Positions 5,802 to 7,632 of a stretch of 7,632 nucleotides of DNA are shown piece by piece (the first letter of the stretch is position 1; each line of letters opens with the position of its first letter). This DNA is from Methanoregula sp. (GTDB lineage: Archaea; Halobacteriota; Methanomicrobia; Methanomicrobiales; Methanospirillaceae), in contig PNBP01000119.1 in assembly GCA_003136075.1 (NCBI GenBank), forward strand, positions 3,978-11,609, in the 5' to 3' direction. A model generated the notes under the pieces. That model made no database searches. It was not told the DNA's origin and was given only the letters and a program-made list of their open reading frames with translations. The translations under genes and the position numbers were made by a program.

Positions 5802-6911
5802 ATGCCAGCGCCTGAAAATTCAGAATCTCAAAAGCCTGACATACAATACCGTGAGGTGTTCAATGCAAGTATATCGGAGACGTTGCATCAGGCTGTAAAG
5901 ATTGTCGCTGTAGATCCGGCGCTTGTCATTGCGGGGACAAGAATAATCATGTACCAAAAACAGGCAGCAGACAGGCGTAAATCGCTTGAGCACCAGGGAT
6001 TGCTTGTCCCGCCGGTCATGATCGTCAGTATCACTTCGCGGTGCAATCTTGCATGCAGTGGTTGTTACATGCAACGACAGCGCACAGCAGCATCGTTACC
6101 AGATATGAACCAGGAGCAGATCCGGTCATTGGCTGAGCAGGCAGAAGCGCTCGGGGTTTCCATTATCGTTATCGCTGGTGGTGAACCACTCCTGCGAAAG
6201 AACGAGATTATTTCCCTTGCCCGTGCGTTCCCCCATGTCCTCTTCCCTATCTTCACCAATGGTCTCCTTATCAATGAAGAGGTCGCCGCAGAGATTGCAG
6301 GCATTCGTAATATCGTCCCGATGATCAGTTTTGAAGGGTTCAGGAACGATACTGATTCGCGGCGGGGTGACGGGGTATACGAGCGGCTTCTGGAAGCCTG
6401 CACACTGCTTGCCAAACGGCATATCTTTTTCGGGTGTTCGATCACGGTTACCGGCCAGAACCTTGCACAAGTCACAGATGAAAAATTTCTCCGGCATATG
6501 ATCGGGGCAGGTGTCCGCGTCTTTATTTTTGTGGAATATGTTCCCATCGAGCCAGGTACGGAAGCGCTTGTGCTGACTGGTGATCAGCAGAAAATCCTGC
6601 ATGCCCGTATATCGGGATTTACCGAAAAATTTCTGGCACTCTTCATCGGGTTTCCCGGTGACGAAACTACGTTTGGCGGGTGCCTTGCCGCAGGCCGGGG
6701 ATTTATCCATGTGAGTCCTTCGGGCAATCTTGAAGCCTGCCCTGCGGCGCCGTTCTCGGATGCTAACCTGACAACCATCCCGCTGCGGGATGCCCTGCAG
6801 TCCCGGCTCCTTGAGCAGATCCGGGAGCATCACAACCTGTTGACGGAAACACATGGGGGCTGCGCACTCTGGACAAACCGGGCGTGGGTGAGCACACTAC
6901 TAGGTAAATAA
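5802..6911 (+). CDS. Radical SAM protein with SPASM-like C-terminal cysteines, function unknown
   Basis: A 369-residue protein. The cluster-binding motif CNLACSGC gives Cys81, Cys85 and Cys88 (CxxxCxxC) after VPPVMIVSITSR. GGEPLL (126-131) is the SAM-binding GGE motif, and TNGLLI (152-157) and the SFEG region (177-180) follow the barrel pattern. The C-terminal part has GGC (Cys294), SPSGNLEAC (Cys313) and GGC (Cys354), a SPASM/twitch-like arrangement that could hold an extra iron-sulfur cluster. Such enzymes reductively cleave S-adenosylmethionine, and SPASM members often modify peptides or cofactors. The first 65 residues, before the barrel, are helical and include a basic YQKQAADRRK segment. 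I chose ATG 5802; an in-frame TTG at 5793 would add three residues. No precursor peptide, partner maturase or transporter is adjacent, so the substrate cannot be named. It could be annotated as a generic Fe-S oxidoreductase. Confidence 0.9.
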   Translation: MPAPENSESQKPDIQYREVFNASISETLHQAVKIVAVDPALVIAGTRIIMYQKQAADRRKSLEHQGLLVPPVMIVSITSRCNLACSGCYMQRQRTAASLPDMNQEQIRSLAEQAEALGVSIIVIAGGEPLLRKNEIISLARAFPHVLFPIFTNGLLINEEVAAEIAGIRNIVPMISFEGFRNDTDSRRGDGVYERLLEACTLLAKRHIFFGCSITVTGQNLAQVTDEKFLRHMIGAGVRVFIFVEYVPIEPGTEALVLTGDQQKILHARISGFTEKFLALFIGFPGDETTFGGCLAAGRGFIHVSPSGNLEACPAAPFSDANLTTIPLRDALQSRLLEQIREHHNLLTETHGGCALWTNRAWVSTLLGK

Positions 6912-6985
6912 TGAAACCGGGTTTCCCTCATTAGCTAGCGATTTCGGGAAAATTTCCATAACTCTCCATCGTTAATGCCGGTGGA

Positions 6986-6993
6986 TTTTTTTT
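6986..6993 (+). terminator. T8 run after the radical SAM gene
   Basis: Eight consecutive T residues lie 74 nt after the radical SAM stop codon and over 150 nt before uvrB. This is a good archaeal oligo-T terminator candidate; a second T-rich patch (CCCTTTTGG) follows. Confidence 0.45.
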
Positions 6994-7102
6994 CGTCCCT
7001 TTTGGAACATGGCAACGTTCCTGCGATGGTTCAAGGGATGTGACATGTTGATGTAATCGGTATCCAAACAATCGTTTCCTTTGTGCTGCATATTCCCGCC
7101 GC

Positions 7103-7127
7103 AAACCCGCTATCTTATAAACCCGCT
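7103..7127 (+). repeat. Direct repeat AAACCCGCT flanking the uvrB TATA box
   Basis: AAACCCGCT occurs at 7103-7111 and 7119-7127, a 16-bp period. The second copy overlaps the end of the TATA-like sequence and the first lies just upstream of it. The placement suits an operator that would block TBP or polymerase, but nothing else supports function. Confidence 0.35.
7114..7121 (+). promoter_or_regulatory. TATA box of uvrB
   Basis: CTTATAAA is a good archaeal TATA match centred about 30 bp before the ATG at 7148. It predicts a transcript start within a few bases of the start codon, hence a leaderless or nearly leaderless mRNA; no Shine-Dalgarno motif is visible. Confidence 0.55.
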
Positions 7128-7147
7128 TTGAAAAAGTAGTACGCATT

Positions 7148-7632
7148 ATGACCGGATTCCAGCTTGTTTCCCCGTTTCCTCCCGGTGGTTCCCAGCCAGA
7201 AGCAATCCGGAAACTGGTGTCCGGGCTCGCGGAGAATGCCCGGTTCCAGACCCTGCTGGGCGTCACCGGTTCCGGCAAAACATTCACGATGGCAAACGTG
7301 ATAGCGGCAGCACAGAAACCAACGCTGGTCATCGCCCACAACAAAACACTTGCCGCCCAGCTTTACCAGGAGTTCTGTGATTTTTTCCCGGACAACCGGG
7401 TCGAATATTTCGTCTCCTACTATGATTACTACCAGCCCGAGTCCTACATCCCGTCAAAAGACCAGTATATCGAGAAAGACTCTGCGATCAATCCCAAGAT
7501 CGAGATGCTCCGGCTCTCTGCCACTGCATCGCTCTCGTTTCGCCGCGATGTCATTGTTGTCGCATCTGTGTCCTGCATCTTCGGGTTAGGCAACCCGGAG
7601 AATTTCAAAAACATGGGAATTGATCTTTCGGT
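7148..7632 (+). CDS. uvrB: UvrABC excision nuclease subunit B (5' part only)
   Basis: The frame opens at ATG 7148 and runs off the right edge after 161 complete codons; the full protein is usually about 650-680 residues. UvrB is the damage-verifying helicase-like subunit of nucleotide excision repair: it is loaded by UvrA, opens the DNA around the lesion and recruits UvrC. The N-terminal hallmarks are in order. QPEAI (16-20) is followed by Walker A GVTGSGKT (38-45) with Lys44 and Thr45, and by [11 protein letters not shown] (63-73). The beta-hairpin region follows, [15 protein letters not shown] (86-100) to [19 protein letters not shown] (108-126), then [17 protein letters not shown] (137-153). 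The sequence is a close match to bacterial UvrB; mesophilic methanogens are generally thought to have gained UvrABC from bacteria. Translation probably starts on a leaderless transcript from the TATA box at 7114-7121. Confidence 0.97.
   Translation, partial: MTGFQLVSPFPPGGSQPEAIRKLVSGLAENARFQTLLGVTGSGKTFTMANVIAAAQKPTLVIAHNKTLAAQLYQEFCDFFPDNRVEYFVSYYDYYQPESYIPSKDQYIEKDSAINPKIEMLRLSATASLSFRRDVIVVASVSCIFGLGNPENFKNMGIDLS

Larger units (their letters stand above)
6912..7147. other. Intergenic region between the radical SAM gene and uvrB
   Basis: These 236 bp hold no convincing gene. Visible items are GAAACCGGGTTTC just after the stop (6913-6925, a short palindrome), a T8 run at 6986-6993, GGAAC/GTTCC arms at 7004-7008 and 7017-7021, and the uvrB promoter at the right end. 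The stretch from about 7022 to 7100 contains nothing I can name. Confidence 0.6.

Noticed and set aside
6126..6854. A 242-codon minus-strand frame inside the radical SAM gene
   Set aside because: It is fully antisense to a gene with intact catalytic motifs, has no recognisable domain, and its composition is that of a reverse reading.
6931..7146. A 71-codon minus-strand frame starting next to uvrB (ATG at 7146-7144), or its longer 137-codon version from 7344
   Set aside because: The long form is antisense to the conserved uvrB N-terminus and the short form contains the uvrB TATA box. The protein is low in hydrophobic structure, with no ribosome site and no recognised motif.
1..7632. CRISPR arrays, tRNAs, rRNAs, insertion sequences, phage or defence genes
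   Set aside because: No regularly spaced repeats, no tRNA-like cloverleaf with a T-loop, no terminal inverted repeats with a transposase frame, and no nuclease/toxin-type proteins were found in either strand.

Overview
The window looks like chromosomal DNA from a methanogenic archaeon, most likely of the order Methanomicrobiales (Methanoregula-like). The reasons are a form III (archaeal) RuBisCO, GGTGA/GGAGG Shine-Dalgarno motifs, AT-rich TATA-like boxes 25-45 bp before several starts, oligo-T runs after genes, moderately high GC, and a UvrB of the kind mesophilic archaea share with bacteria. The lineage is inferred from protein character, not from a search.

Layout, left to right. Minus strand: a partial two-helix membrane protein running off the left edge (1-366) and a complete DedA-family membrane protein (506-1186). 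A 255-bp divergent intergenic region (1187-1441) carries two related inverted repeats. Plus strand: a compact three-gene cluster (1442-4227) of an NRAMP-superfamily transporter with altered metal-site motifs, a 68-residue single-helix protein, and a soluble protein with PRC-barrel, MgtE N-terminal and CBS domains. After a T7 run and a roughly 200-bp leader with several inverted repeats comes form III RuBisCO (4430-5723), interrupted by a single extra base near 5137. Then come a radical SAM protein with a SPASM-like cysteine-rich C-terminus (5802-6911), a 236-bp intergenic region, and the 5' part of uvrB (7148 to the right edge).

How the genes may work together. The three-gene cluster is the most interesting part. 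The transporter has DAGG in place of DPGN and APW in place of MPH, the type of change associated with NRAMP-related magnesium transporters (NRMT). The third gene carries the MgtE N and CBS domains, which in MgtE channels sense cytosolic Mg2+, but it has no channel domain. A plausible reading is a magnesium uptake module with a separate Mg2+-sensing regulatory subunit and a small membrane partner. RuBisCO, the radical SAM protein and uvrB look like separate transcription units. RuBisCO form III in methanogens acts in nucleotide (AMP) salvage or in the reductive hexulose-phosphate pathway; no partner gene of either pathway lies in the window. No tRNA, rRNA, CRISPR array, insertion sequence or phage gene was found.
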